A stretch of DNA of 64,000 nt from Mesorhizobium sp. L-2-11 (GCF_016756595.1 NZ_AP023258.1:223751-287750); one strand, 5' to 3'; numbered from the stretch's first letter, positions 18,928 through 28,070 are shown. A program made the numbers and translations. Notes: a model not told the origin generated them from the sequence alone.

Positions 18928-19128
18928 ATGAATTGGGATCAGATCAAGGGAAAGTGGACGCAGTTCAAGGGCAAGGCGAAGGAGCAGTGGGGCGATCTTA
19001 CCGATGACGACCTCGATCGCGCTGAGGGAAATCGCGATCAGCTCGCAGGTCGGATTCAGGAAAGATACGGCATCGCGAAAGAAGAAGCCGAGCGTCAGGT
19101 GGACGACTGGTCAAGGCGCATGAGTTGA
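18928..19128 (+). CDS. csbD: CsbD-family stress protein
   Basis: 66 residues. The ATG at 18928 is chosen because it follows AAAGGAG and gives the canonical CsbD start MNWDQIKGKWTQFKGKAKEQ. The rest (WGDLTDDDLDRAEGNRDQL, then a basic C-terminal helix) covers the whole family length. CsbD proteins are small, highly charged, stress-induced proteins of unknown molecular function. The upstream GGAAC-N16-TGTT element predicts control by σEcfG, in line with csbD genes in other rhizobia and σB control in Bacillus. Confidence 0.92.
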   Translation: MNWDQIKGKWTQFKGKAKEQWGDLTDDDLDRAEGNRDQLAGRIQERYGIAKEEAERQVDDWSRRMS

Positions 19129-19169
19129 TCCAAGCCCAACTGCGGTTTTCTCCAAGTGCTGTCAGGTTG

Positions 19170-19199
19170 GGAGGCCGTCGCGCGGTGCCGGCGGCCTCC
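19170..19199 (+). terminator. Hairpin downstream of csbD
   Basis: GGAGGCCG at 19170-19177 pairs with CGGCCTCC at 19192-19199 around a 14-base loop. No clear T run follows (GGATTT), so it is only a weak terminator candidate. Confidence 0.3.
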
Positions 19200-19600
19200 G
19201 GATTTGTGGTCGTGATCGGCGGGACTGACTGCAAGGGGAACAGCGGTTTGCGCCAAACTATGCACGGGGCGAGAGATGTAGGCACTCGCGAATGCAACTG
19301 CGCCGCATGCGCAGTCTGTCGGGCATAACATCGCAAGCTAGCAGCTAAGTCGACGCGGCGGGGCAACCGGGACCTATTCTATTCCGGACTTCACCACCCC
19401 GGTATCACGTACCGCCGCTTGGGAGGCATCTACTTACCTGTTACCCCGCTACGACTAATTTGGCGATTATTCTAGAACCAGGCGCAGCCGTGCGCGGTTG
19501 GCTATTGCAGCCGGCTGGCAGCGTCGCTCGAATCCACAGCCTATGCGGACCGGATGGACGGGCGAATTCCCGGATGATCCATTGGTCCTTGGCTGAACGT
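19200..19600. other. Gene-free stretch between csbD and brkB-like gene
   Basis: About 400 bases. I see no protein family, RNA gene or clear regulatory site in it. Confidence 0.4.
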
Positions 19601-20609
19601 TCAAGGCTTCTCGATCGATGACCTACCGATCGTGTCGGCCATCGTAGCACCTCGAGAGCCAATCGGCAGAGGCTCGCCGGTCGTCGTATCCTTTGCGGTC
19701 TGGTGTTCAGTTCAGCGTTGAGCTCGGCGCCAAAGAGCAGGATCATGACGGAGATCCAGACCCAGACCATGAAGCCGATCACGGCGCCAAGGGTGCCGTA
19801 GGTTGCGTTGTAGTTGGCGAAGTTCTCCAAATAGTACGAAAAGGCCATCGACGTGACGACCCAGACAACCGTGGCAATTCCAGAACCCACGTGAGCCACC
19901 GCCATTGTGGACGCTCGCGACTTGGACCAAATCGGTAGATGAGCGAAACTGCTGCAGCAATCGCGATCAGCAGGACGGGCCAGCGCAGCATCTTGACGAG
20001 GGTCTCCGCCCACTGGCCAAGGTTCAGGAACGCGAGCACGGCCGGCACTACGCCCACTGACACCAGGAACAGAATGGCGATGAGGATCGAGCCTATCGTG
20101 AACGAGAATGTGACAAGATGTAGCCAAACCAGGCCGCGCTTCTCCTGTTCTTCATGGGCGATGTTCATGGCCTGAAAGGTGGCTTTGATCCCATTATTGG
20201 CGCTCCACAGCGCGATAGCGAGCCCGGCGACGAAGCCGAAGCTCAAGGCATTGGTTTCCTGGTCGGCCAGTGATCCAAGCTGGCTGCGGATGAGGTCCAT
20301 GCCACCCGAGGGAAGCAGGGCGCCCAGAAACGAGATCTGCTCCGCGATCGTCTGCGGATTGGCCACAAAGCCATAGAGCGAGACGAAAGCGGCAAGGGCT
20401 GGAAACAGAGCCAGCAGCAAATAAAAGGACACTCCTGCCGCGACTAGCAGTATGCGATCCTCATTGCTCTCGCGAGCCACCCGCCACAGCACGTCCTTCC
20501 ATCCGGCTAGCGGTATTCGCGAAGGACCGGCCGCCTGCCGGCCGCGGCCACGTTCCCCAGCGCGTCGGCTAGTCGCCGCGTCCGCCGAATGCGTCCTCGC
20601 TCGGCTCAT
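19601..20609 (-). pseudogene. YihY/BrkB-family membrane protein, two frameshifts
   Basis: From the ATG at 20609 the product reads as a normal YihY/BrkB protein: WKDVLWRVARESNEDRILLV, several membrane helices, AIALWSANNGIKATFQAMNI. Near 19,905 the register is lost; the next frame continues ATVVWVVTSMAFSYYLENFA and then GAVIGFMVWVWISVMILLFG. A second shift near 19,705 leads to EHQTAKDTTTGEPLPIG and a normal C-terminus with stop at 19601. All conserved parts are there, so this is either a recent pseudogene or two base-calling errors. It starts 3 bases after the DUF992 stop and would be the second gene of that operon. Confidence 0.8.
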
Positions 20610-20612
20610 CCT

Positions 20613-21115
20613 CTACGCTTTCATCACGGTGAGTTCGAGCTCGAGTATGGAAAGGGCGGCATTGACGAACTCGGGAGCAGCGGTGAGCGGTTTGAGGTGG
20701 ATCGACGACGCCATTCCACCGATCAGGCCATCCTGTGTCTCCGCACCAAGGGACCCAATATAGCTGCCCTCGAGATGGCCGGCAGGAGTGTCAATCGAGG
20801 GTCCGGATACCGTCCAAACCATTACGATCTTCCCCTTGTCTGGAACGGATGCGCCGAGTCGCTTAACGACGCCGCGAAGTTTTGCGCGCGGCCCTGTAAA
20901 GGGTTCGAAATCACGGACAGCTCCCGCTCAATCCCGAACGGCTCCTCCGAGGCAGGAGAGAGTACGCAGGTCAGCGTTCCCATATGAGCCGTCGGGGATC
21001 GGGCCCCTGCTGGCGTAGTCACGAACACACCCGTGCTCGCCAGGGCGGACACTAGGATCATCGCCGATGCAACCGCTGTTGAGATTGGCCTCCTACTGCT
21101 CACCTCGCTCTCCAT
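20613..21115 (-). pseudogene. DUF992 secreted protein, one frameshift
   Basis: From the ATG at 21115 there is a signal-peptide-like N-terminus (AVASAMILVSALASTGVFV) followed by GTLTCVLSPASEEPFG. Register then shifts near 20,920, after which DFEPFTGPRAKLRGVVKRLG, MVWTVSGPS and GHLEGSYIGSLGAETQDGL follow in a typical DUF992 order to the stop at 20613. DUF992 proteins are small exported proteins of unknown function. The BrkB-like gene starts 3 bases later. A GGAAC-N16-GGTT promoter lies 23 bases upstream of the start codon. Confidence 0.75.
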
Positions 21116-21137
21116 TCATCGCGCGGGCCCACAAACC

Positions 21138-21162
21138 GGAACCGACAGCGCTTGGTATTGTT
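21138..21162 (-). promoter_or_regulatory. Candidate σEcfG promoter of DUF992-brkB operon
   Basis: On the minus strand GGAAC (21162-21158), 16-base spacer, GGTT (21141-21138). It differs from the σEcfG consensus only at the least conserved -10 base. Confidence 0.6.
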
Positions 21163-21228
21163 CCCCTGGTCGGTTAGCGGTTTCGGAGACCTCAGAAAGT
21201 GGCTGCTTGGCCGCCGCGCGGACGCGAC

Positions 21229-22548
21229 TCAAAGGACGACGGTTGCCGAGCCGAGAGACTTGCGATCGGTGACTTCAGGAACCGCCTTAGCTGGTCCAAA
21301 TTCTTCAACCGCAGCCCTCACGTCGGCAATATCTTGGGAAAGTTTCATCGAGAGTTCGGACCGGGCAAGGATGTCGTGGGCGAGTTGCATCGCGGGCTTC
21401 CCGAAATCCGAAGGCGCTGCATTCGCAAGCGTCTTCAGGCCCCGCAGCATGGCCAACGTCACATCGAGGGAGGCGCCCGCATCGCGCGAGATCGAGCCGA
21501 ATGCTTCCGCAATGAGCTCGGCTGGCGCCACCGGTTCCACGGAGACGCGGCTGAATTGTGACTCAGCCTGCTCTCCATAAGCGCCGCGGGCCCAGTCGCC
21601 AAGGAGCCGGGTCTGCGAGAAGATGACGTCGATGGCGGTGCCAGGATCGTTCACTGCCGGGGACAATGCCCGACGCGCGATCTCTGCCAGAATGGTCAGA
21701 CCGTAACCGGGATCATAATCGAAGGTTCTTTGACCGCCCACTAGAAAGGCCTGGCGCATGCTTGTCAGACAGTCGTCGGACGCCTCTCCAGCAGCCTGCG
21801 CCAGTATAGTGGCGTAGTCGACATAACTGCCCGGGCGGGTCACCACGTGTATGTTGAGATTGTGTTCCTCGGCAATTTCCTGCAGGCGTTCCCTGTCGAA
21901 GTGCTGGACGAAACCGACGCGCTCGGCCCGTACCGCGAATTCGCTGCCTGTCACGGACATGCTTCTGCAGCACCCGTAGAGCGCAGCCGGACCGAGACGC
22001 TCGAGAGCGTCCTTCGTGGCCTTTTCCACACGATCGATCGTCTCGCCGACACGGCCGACGACCGAAATCTGTCCGATCCACCTGATGAGCGCGAACACGA
22101 TCGCCAGCACGACGACGACGGTGGCGCCGAATAGAATGAGCCGCCCGCTCGTACTGTAGATCTCGCCGGACAACCCTATGATTCCAACGATGCTGAAAAG
22201 GAAAGCGCCGATGAACACGGATATGGATGTCTGTGCACGCCTGTCCTCAACGATGAGCGGAACGGCCCTGGGCGACCCGGACTGGGATGCGTTCGCCAGC
22301 AGGTTCACCAGTGTTGATAGAGCGAACACAGAGACCGTCAGCATGCTCGCGGCAACTATGCTCAGGATGCCTTTCACCGCCTCCTGCGAAACCGTGATGG
22401 GAAGATTGCCGGATTTGATCGGATCGGCAAAAAAGATGGTGGAGAAATAGGCGGCGGCAAGGACCAGGACGGCAAAGACCGAGAACAGCGCCGGCAGGAA
22501 CCAAAGCCCCCGCGTGATCCGTTTGAACAGGAACCAATTGAGCGGCAA
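21229..22548 (-). CDS. DUF2254 integral membrane protein
   Basis: 439 residues from a TTG at 22548 that sits just after AGGAGGA; a GTG at 22566 lies directly on the predicted -10 element and so cannot be the start if that promoter is used. Four or more N-terminal transmembrane helices (about residues 10-40, 55-80, 105-130, 135-160) are followed by a large cytoplasmic domain with the family's VDYATILAQAAGEA, QRTFDYDPGYGLTILAEIA and RALSPAVNDPGTAIDVI segments. DUF2254 proteins are widespread, with unknown function; the promoter suggests a stress role. Confidence 0.85.
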   Translation of the reverse strand: MPLNWFLFKRITRGLWFLPALFSVFAVLVLAAAYFSTIFFADPIKSGNLPITVSQEAVKGILSIVAASMLTVSVFALSTLVNLLANASQSGSPRAVPLIVEDRRAQTSISVFIGAFLFSIVGIIGLSGEIYSTSGRLILFGATVVVVLAIVFALIRWIGQISVVGRVGETIDRVEKATKDALERLGPAALYGCCRSMSVTGSEFAVRAERVGFVQHFDRERLQEIAEEHNLNIHVVTRPGSYVDYATILAQAAGEASDDCLTSMRQAFLVGGQRTFDYDPGYGLTILAEIARRALSPAVNDPGTAIDVIFSQTRLLGDWARGAYGEQAESQFSRVSVEPVAPAELIAEAFGSISRDAGASLDVTLAMLRGLKTLANAAPSDFGKPAMQLAHDILARSELSMKLSQDIADVRAAVEEFGPAKAVPEVTDRKSLGSATVVL

Positions 22549-22567
22549 ATCGTCCTCCTGCTGCACG

Positions 22568-22592
22568 AACGCGGCGAGGTAGCGGATGTTCC
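22568..22592 (-). promoter_or_regulatory. σEcfG promoter of the DUF2254 gene, exact consensus
   Basis: Minus strand GGAAC (22592-22588), 16-base spacer, CGTT (22571-22568). Transcription would begin near 22560, leaving a leader of about 12 bases with AGGAGGA before the TTG at 22548. The promoter thus decides the start codon. Confidence 0.75.
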
Positions 22593-22803
22593 GCTAACCA
22601 GGTGACGGACAAGGGGCCTTCGGAAGCCGTTATGCCAAATCGGAATTCGTGCAAGCAGGGGAGAGTAGCCGCCGGAACTTGGATATCGCGGTTCCGCGGT
22701 CGCATGCCTTCGTTCGCATGATCAACTGGAACTCGCCGAGATGGTTGAGCAGGGCACGATTGTGGAGTTCGTCGACAGGTAATCCAATCACACTCGCAGC
22801 CAT

Positions 22804-23555
22804 TTGCTTCAAGTCGGGTCGAGAGGCAGACATGGCCGCAGTTGGAGAAGTGAAGTGCCTGACTTTGGCTTCGACCTCAATGTGCTCGCCGGCTGCGAAT
22901 ACCGCGAGAGTGAGGCTGAAGCCGCTCAGTATGCTTCGACATTGCTTGCCGGACGCATCATCGCTGCGCACGCCGATCTCCATCTGAGCAGTGATCAGGA
23001 AATCCGCCTCGCCAAGATGTTCGCCACCGAGCCGGCCGTGGTGCGCCGAATGACCTTCGCAAATGTCGCGCAATCATCGCATCGGCTCCTCGCTGCGAGG
23101 CCAGTGCAGTACTGCACGAACTGCAGGCCTGGACACACGGAACCGGCGCCAATCCTGCGAAGCCAGCTGCTGGGGTGGCGCATCACGTGTCCTCTGAGCG
23201 GAAACCAACTCCGGGATGCCGGCGGGCGCGAACTCCCCTCCCCTTTCCTGCAATATCGCGGTGCGGCTCTTCGCGGCGAAAAGCTGCTCGACGATGAAGC
23301 CGAACGTGGCATCCAAACCTGGACGTCGCCGGCCGAAATCGCACGGCTTCTCCTGATGCGGCGAGGGATTTGGCCGCTGCCGCGCGAACATGAGCTTTGG
23401 CGCTATAGAGTGCTCGGCGCCACCATCCCTGATCTCGACCATGTCGTTGCTGCCGAACAGGAGAACCTGCCGACCCCTGCAAAGCCTATCCTGCCGCTTC
23501 ACCTACGGCCGGCTCTGCTCGCAGGCGTTGCGATCGTCGAGCGTGCCGGTCCGGA
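22804..23555 (+). pseudogene. TniQ-like fragment, N-terminally truncated
   Basis: About 250 residues on the plus strand: FDLNVLAGCEYRESEAEAAQ, then the zinc-knuckle region VQYCTNCRPGHTEP with LRSQLLGWRITCPLSGNQL, typical of TniQ proteins of rhizobial transposons. The normal N-terminal signature is missing, and at about 23,555 the frame runs straight into an IS3-type transposase tail, so the open frame is a chance fusion. It is a remnant of a second Tni-type transposon unrelated in sequence to the one at 14.8 kb. Confidence 0.6.
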
Positions 23556-23790
23556 AATCCATCGACGCGGACCATGGCGCTCCTTCGAGGCCGTCGAGTT
23601 CGCGACGTTGGAGTGGGTGGACTGGTTCAACAATCGCCGGCTGCTGGAGCCCATCGGCAACATCCCGCCGGCCGAAGCCGAGGAACGCTACTAAGCCATG
23701 CTCGAAGAGCCAGCCATGGCGGCGTGACTCAAACGAAACGGCCTCCGGCAAACCCGGCGCGGTTCAGTGGTTCCTTTCGATCTTCGTCAC
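23556..23790 (+). mobile_element. IS3-family right-end remnant (transposase C-terminus)
   Basis: The sequence RRGPWRSFEAVEFATLEWVD, WFNNRRLLEPIGNIPPAEAE and then AMLEEPAMAA is the C-terminal end of IS3-family OrfB transposases, which normally ends shortly after this alanine pair. A premature TAA at 23692-23694 interrupts it. The remainder of the element is absent. Confidence 0.75.
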
Positions 23791-23897
23791 AGTTGCCATC
23801 CTGACATACTGCGAGCGGAGGCCGCTCCACCCCATCAAATTAAGTACACACTCTCAAGTCCGAATGCCGGCGCTTCGTGCAGATGCGGAGAAAACGT

Positions 23898-23922
23898 GGA
23901 ACAAATCCGAATCCACCACGTT
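23898..23922 (+). promoter_or_regulatory. σEcfG promoter of the response regulator, exact consensus
   Basis: GGAAC at 23898-23902, 16-base spacer, CGTT at 23919-23922; the gene starts 67 bases downstream. Confidence 0.75.
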
Positions 23923-23989
23923 TCGTCATACTGGCCGTACTGCGGCGCTACCCTCCAATGCTAACGCTTCCGAGAAAGGAGCCGTTCGT

Positions 23990-24364
23990 GTGAAATCGCT
24001 CCCGGACGATAATTTGCACGTGCTGATCGTCGAAGACGATGCGATCCTGTTGTTGAGTCTTGGCGACTGCTTTCGTGACGAAGGTTTCGATGTGGTGGAA
24101 GCTGGCAGCGGAGAGCAAGCGCTTGACGAAATCGCGAACGGCAACAGGCTCGATGCCGTATGCACTGACATTCAGCTTGGCGGGAGTGTCACAGGCTGGG
24201 ACGTCGCGGACGCCTGCCGCCAAAGGTGGCCCGAAATAGCGGTGCTTTATGCTTCGGGCGACATCGCGAGCATGCCGCGGCCGGTGGAAGACAGCAGATA
24301 CTTTTCCAAGCCCTACAATCCGGCCGAGTTAACTGAGGCCTGTCGCGAGCTCTGTACAGTGTGA
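23990..24364 (+). CDS. Single-domain response regulator (CheY-like)
   Basis: 124 residues from a GTG at 23990, preceded by AAAGGAG at the right distance; a longer open frame upstream has no ribosome site. The receiver domain is complete: acidic pocket in IVEDDAI, phospho-acceptor Asp in VCTDIQLGG, Thr/Ser switch in LYASGD and Lys in YFSKPYNP. There is no output domain, so it should act by protein contact or as a phosphate sink for a histidine kinase. It carries a consensus σEcfG promoter. The HWE and HisKA_2 kinases now 24 kb away were probably closer before mobile elements entered, and are plausible partners. Confidence 0.88.
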   Translation: MKSLPDDNLHVLIVEDDAILLLSLGDCFRDEGFDVVEAGSGEQALDEIANGNRLDAVCTDIQLGGSVTGWDVADACRQRWPEIAVLYASGDIASMPRPVEDSRYFSKPYNPAELTEACRELCTV

Positions 24365-24365
24365 C

Positions 24366-24532
24366 CGCGCATTGGCTCGGTCACAGCAGCAATCGTCAGC
24401 ACCCGAAATCTATCTGAGGGTCGATCCTGCCGCGAAGCTCGACATCCTTGATGCCAGCGCTCTGCCATTTGATCAGGGGTACGTTCACCGGCGTATCCGA
24501 CCGGCTGCTGGCGATGCTCGCGACCGCGAGGA
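24366..24532 (+). pseudogene. 3' remnant of a RIT-type recombinase (ritC)
   Basis: The plus strand encodes WLGHSS, EIYLRVDPAAKLDILDAS and, after a frame change, GTFTGVSDRLLAMLATARST before TAG at 24530-24532. This closely matches the C-terminus of the intact recombinase ending at 27,069. It starts 2 bases after the response-regulator stop; everything upstream of the catalytic tyrosine region is gone. It marks a third, almost entirely lost RIT copy (RIT-3). Confidence 0.8.
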
Positions 24533-24621
24533 GCACGTAGTTATGTGAAGCGATCCAGCCCATCTCGCCGCCAACGGCCGCCGGCGGATCGCTCTCGCAA
24601 CATAATCTGGTGCTCGACATT
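24533..24621. repeat. Terminus of the RIT-3 remnant
   Basis: The ~90 bases after the recombinase stop match, in reverse orientation, the left end of RIT-2 at 26,986-27,068, including TTATGTGAAGCGATCC, GGATCGC and, at the outer edge (complement), ATGTCGAGC and ATTATGT. The outer edge abuts the right end of an IS91-type element at 24,622. Confidence 0.75.
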
Positions 24622-24863
24622 GCAGAGCGTTTTTAGCTTGGCGTCGCGCAGAAAGGCGGGTGGCGAGAGCGCGCTGAGGTGGATCGCGACGGTGAGGTAA
24701 AAACGTGTCGGACTAAGCCGCCGGCACGGGTGGCCGCTATGGGCGTTCAACTGAGGCCGTGCCCATGAAGAGGCATGTCGTGGGCGCGGAGGCGATCGTG
24801 GACGCAGCGATTGCAGGGGTCGCGTGCGCCGAAAGCGGCATGGATATCGGTTGCGGCAAAGTG
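24622..24863 (-). mobile_element. Right-end segment of IS91-type element, copy 3
   Basis: This ~240-base non-coding segment is highly similar to 43,159-43,400 and, in reverse, to about 30,680-30,920, which are the transposase-side ends of the two complete type B IS91-like elements. It is cut by an IS30 element at 24,864 and resumes at 26,327 with transposase sequence. Confidence 0.8.
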
Positions 24864-26323
24864 GGCGGATTCAAGCGGTCGTCGCAACACCGATTGTGTT
24901 CACTCGCGACAGCAACTCGTCAAGCGCTTCTGCGGGTGTTTTCCATCCCAGAGTTTTTCTCGGTCGGGCATTGAGGGCCACGGCCACGGCGGCGATCTCG
25001 TCGGCGCTGTGGACGCTCAGGTCGGTGCCTTTCGGGAAGTACTGACGCAGCAGTCCATTGGTGTTCTCGTTGGTGCCACGCTGCCATGGGCTTTGCGGAT
25101 CGCAGAAGTAGACTTGGACACCCGCGTCGATCTTGAGACGATCATGCTGAGCCATTTCGGCTCCCTGATCCCAGGTCAGCGAACGCCGCAACTCTTCGGG
25201 CAAGGTGATGATGGTGCGCGTAATCGCGTCACGCACGGCTTCAGCTCCGTGTCCCGCGAGAGCAGGGCCATTCTTCATGCGCGGAGCTTCGCCATGCCCC
25301 GCAAGTCGGGGAAGATGCAGCAACATCGTGAAGCGCGTCGTACGCTCAACCAGCGTGCCGATCGCCGAGCTGCCAAGACCAAGGATGAGGTCTCCCTCCC
25401 AGTGACCCGGCACCGCGCGATCGACCGCTTCGGCGGGGCGTTGACTGATCATGATCTCCGGCGAGACAAAGCTCTTGCCTCGCCCGCGTACGCGCGCCCT
25501 GGGGACCCGCAACACGCGCCCCGTTCTCAAGCAGGCCGACAGTTCGCGGCGTAGCGCTCCCCGGCCCTGAACAAAAAGGGCCTGATAGATGGCTTCGTGG
25601 CTGATGCGCATCGTCTCGTCGTCCGGGAAGTCGATCGGCAAGCGTCGGGCAATCTGTTCCGGGCTCCAGGCCGTGGCCCACCGCCGATTCTTTCGCGGGC
25701 CATGCCGGCGGCCCTTCCACGAAACGGCGGGACCCGGAACGGGAGCGCCGCTCGGAGTCATGACGACGCCGGCCAGTCTCTGCTCAACATAAGTGCGCAA
25801 GGTCGTGTTGAGCGCAAGCTTGGTCGGTTTGGGTCGACGGGCCGATCGCTCGGCATGCCATTGGGCTGTCGATGCACGATACTCCAGGCCACCGCTGCGC
25901 GTCGCGGCATTGCGTCGTAGCTCGCGGGAGATGGTTGAGGCGGATCGGCCAAGTTGGCGACCGATCTCGCGTCTCGAAAGGCCTTGAACGCGAAGTAGTG
26001 CGATCTCCTCACGTTCCACAAACGAGAGGTACCGCCCGGACGGCGGCTTGCTCGAAGATCTGAACATCGCTGGTGCCATGCCACCCGCCTGTCGGAACAA
26101 TCTGGTTCCAACAGGCTGCGACATACCAGCAGCCAGCGCAGCATCTTCGCTTGTCATTCCTTGCGCGATCCCCAACCAGAATCGCTGGAGTTCAGATCTC
26201 TCCGCCACTGGCGGACGTCCCGGTGACGGCAACGGCGCTCGTCCAGAACGGTGTGATCGTCGCTTTTGGATGCCCATCGCAACCTCCTTCGTTTAGGTGT
26301 TGCGACGACCGCTTGAATCCGCC
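24864..26323 (-). mobile_element. Complete IS30-family insertion sequence with 3-bp target duplication
   Basis: 1,460 bases bounded by perfect 28-base inverted repeats (24864-24891 and 26296-26323, outer end GGCGGATTCAAGCGGTCGTC). GTG at 24861-24863 is repeated at 26324-26326, and the same host sequence without insertion is seen at about 43,400 (CAAAGTGAGGACC). Removing the element plus one GTG restores the IS91-type end exactly, so ends and target site are certain. Confidence 0.97.
24871..26277 (-). CDS. IS30-family transposase
   Basis: 468 residues from the ATG at 26277, preceded by AAGGAGG. The IS30-type helix-turn-helix region reads SFVEREEIALLRVQGLSRRE with IGRQLGRSASTISRELRRN. The DDE catalytic domain has Asp in HWEGDLILG, Asp in LTWDQGAEM and Glu in RGTNENTNGLLRQY, the hallmark of the family. 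It is longer than classical IS30 enzymes (~380 residues) because of an N-terminal extension of about 90 residues with a second helix-turn-helix-like part. Intact and flanked by perfect ends, so potentially active. Confidence 0.95.
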   Translation of the reverse strand: MGIQKRRSHRSGRAPLPSPGRPPVAERSELQRFWLGIAQGMTSEDAALAAGMSQPVGTRLFRQAGGMAPAMFRSSSKPPSGRYLSFVEREEIALLRVQGLSRREIGRQLGRSASTISRELRRNAATRSGGLEYRASTAQWHAERSARRPKPTKLALNTTLRTYVEQRLAGVVMTPSGAPVPGPAVSWKGRRHGPRKNRRWATAWSPEQIARRLPIDFPDDETMRISHEAIYQALFVQGRGALRRELSACLRTGRVLRVPRARVRGRGKSFVSPEIMISQRPAEAVDRAVPGHWEGDLILGLGSSAIGTLVERTTRFTMLLHLPRLAGHGEAPRMKNGPALAGHGAEAVRDAITRTIITLPEELRRSLTWDQGAEMAQHDRLKIDAGVQVYFCDPQSPWQRGTNENTNGLLRQYFPKGTDLSVHSADEIAAVAVALNARPRKTLGWKTPAEALDELLSRVNTIGVATTA

Positions 26324-26436
26324 GTGAGGACCGGCGTCGCGCCCTGCCGGCAGGGGCGGCCGGACGGCGCACCTCGCGGGACCGGCTCGGTTTTCCGGCC
26401 GGACGGCCCGGTGACGACGAAACCTGAGCGCTTCTT

Positions 26437-26983
26437 TCATGATGTATCCGGATATGGCGGAGGTCCGGTGACGCCATCGAAGATTTCGATGATGATCATC
26501 TGCCCTTGATGATAGGCCGGGCATTGTCTGAGGGAGTGCCCGGTAAGATCCTTGTAGCGGTCACGATAGTCCTTTTCGGACGGGTCGACCGACGGCTCGG
26601 GAACCGGCATGCCGAGCAGGTCGCGGCAGTGGGCAAGCTTTTGCGCGCGGTAGCGATTGCCGAGGAAGCCGTAGTAGCGGATGCGATGGAAGCCCCCGGG
26701 CAGGACGTCCAACGAGAAGCGGCGAATGATCGTCAGACGCAACTGTCATGACCTTCTGCCGATTGCCGTGCCGATAGTCCTTCCAGTGGAAGGCGACTTT
26801 GTCGTCCTCGATGGCGACGAGGCGATTGTTGGAAATGGCGACGCGGTGGGTATAGCGGCCGACGTAATCGAGGACCTGTTCGGGTCCGGCGAAGGGCGGC
26901 TTGGCATAGACGATCCACTCGGCCTTTCGTAGCAGCGCCAAATAACGCCAGAAGGCGTCGCGCTCGCTCAGGTCCTGCAAGCC
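26437..26983 (-). pseudogene. C-terminal part of type B IS91 transposase (copy 3)
   Basis: The minus strand reads LQDLSERDAFWRYLALLRKA, YVGRYTHRVAISNNRL and, after a frame change near 26,745, LPGGFHRIRYYGFLGNRYRA to a stop at 26437. This corresponds to roughly the last 175 residues of the intact transposases at 29,352 and 43,528. It breaks at 26,983 exactly at the left end of RIT-2; the preceding part of the same protein is found at 45,811-46,066, so RIT-2 inserted into this gene. Confidence 0.85.
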
Positions 26984-26985
26984 AG

Positions 26986-27009
26986 ACTATGTCGAGCGGG
27001 AGATTATGT
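26986..27009 (+). repeat. RIT-2 left terminal inverted repeat
   Basis: ACTATGTCGAGC, five variable bases, then ATTATGT. The complement of 43135-43158 reads ACTATGTCGAGC, five bases, ATTATGT. The same motif occurs at the RIT-3 remnant (24600-24621). Confidence 0.75.
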
Positions 27010-27068
27010 TGCGAGGGCGATCCAGCCCTTGGCGTTTACGGCGACAGCGGCCGGATCGCTTTACATAA

Positions 27069-28070
27069 TTACGTGCCTCGTGCGGCCGCGAGCATCGCCA
27101 GCAGGCGGTCGGAGACTCCGGTGAACGTGCCCTTCTTGATCAGCGGCGGAGCACCGGCATCAAGGATATCTAGCTTCTCGGCTGGATCGACCCGCAGATA
27201 GATTTCGGTGCTGACGACGCTGCTGTGGCCAAGCCAGAGCGCCACCCGCCTGACATCGCCTGTGGCCTGAAGTGTATGGATGGCACAGGTGTGTCGCAGC
27301 ACATGCGGTGTCACCCTTTTGCGCGCCAGGGAAGGAGCGGAGCGCTGGGCCGTGCCGATATGCACCGCGAGGCGACTGGCGAAGCCATGCCGCGTGATGG
27401 CCTCGCCGCGATAGTTGAGGAACACGGCCTCGACCTTGCTTTTCGGTCGGATGCGCAACCAGTCTTTCAGGACGGTTTGCGTTTCCTTCCAGAGCGGTAG
27501 CAACCGTTCACGACGGCCCTTACCGATGACATGGATGCTGTCGGCGGCGGGTAGGTCCACATCATCGAGCTGGAGACCCGTCAGCTCGGACACTCTCAAG
27601 CCGCAGGCATATGCCAAGTGGAACATCGCTCTGTCGCGCACACCCGAAGCCGTTCGCCGGTCCGGTGCATCGAGCAATGCCTGCAACTCCGGCCGCGTCA
27701 GATAATCGACCAGAGGCTGTTCGATCCGCTTGCTAGGAATCGCCTGCACCTGCATGGCGACGTTGAGGCAGGCGGGCGCGCGATACTCCAGGAACCGGAA
27801 GAAGGACTTGATAGCCGCCAGCCGGGCATTGCGGGTGCGAGGGGTATTCGCTCTTTCGGCCTCGATATGATCGAGGAAGTCGAGGATCATTTCCGCGCCG
27901 AGCTGCTCGATCTCGATCTCGCACGGGCGCACCCGCAACCGCTGGGCGGCGAAGCCGACAAGGAGTTGGAACGTATAGGCGTAGCTATCGACCGTGTGAC
28001 GGCTGGCGCCGCGGTCGCGTGGCAGGTGTTCCAACAGATAGGCGGTAAGATGGGGAGCAAGAGCCGTCAT
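27069..28070 (-). CDS. ritC: Third tyrosine recombinase of RIT-2
   Basis: 333 residues with the complete signature: Arg in ACGLRVSEL, Lys region in VIGKGRRERL, HVLRHTCAIH, LGHSSVVST and catalytic Tyr in TEIYLRVDP. Its ATG overlaps the stop of the preceding (split) recombinase as ATGA, the tight coupling typical of recombinase-in-trio elements. The stop is about 60 bases from the element's left end. Proteins of such trios are thought to work together in moving the element; the division of labour is unknown. Its C-terminus is duplicated as a remnant at 24,366. Confidence 0.9.
   Translation of the reverse strand: MTALAPHLTAYLLEHLPRDRGASRHTVDSYAYTFQLLVGFAAQRLRVRPCEIEIEQLGAEMILDFLDHIEAERANTPRTRNARLAAIKSFFRFLEYRAPACLNVAMQVQAIPSKRIEQPLVDYLTRPELQALLDAPDRRTASGVRDRAMFHLAYACGLRVSELTGLQLDDVDLPAADSIHVIGKGRRERLLPLWKETQTVLKDWLRIRPKSKVEAVFLNYRGEAITRHGFASRLAVHIGTAQRSAPSLARKRVTPHVLRHTCAIHTLQATGDVRRVALWLGHSSVVSTEIYLRVDPAEKLDILDAGAPPLIKKGTFTGVSDRLLAMLAAARGT

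Noticed and set aside
22630..23073. Minus-strand frame with protein-like segments (VIGLPVDELHNRALLNHLGEF)
   Set aside because: It overlaps the TniQ-like fragment on the other strand and I recognise no family; not strong enough to annotate.
23390..24364. 324-codon reading of the response regulator
   Set aside because: The first 200 codons cover IS3 and TniQ remnants and lie upstream of the σEcfG promoter; the GTG at 23990 has a proper ribosome site.
24533..24621. Possible CRISPR-like or riboswitch structure because of repeated inverted segments
   Set aside because: The segments match the RIT-2 end at 26,986 in inverse order and are explained as an element terminus.
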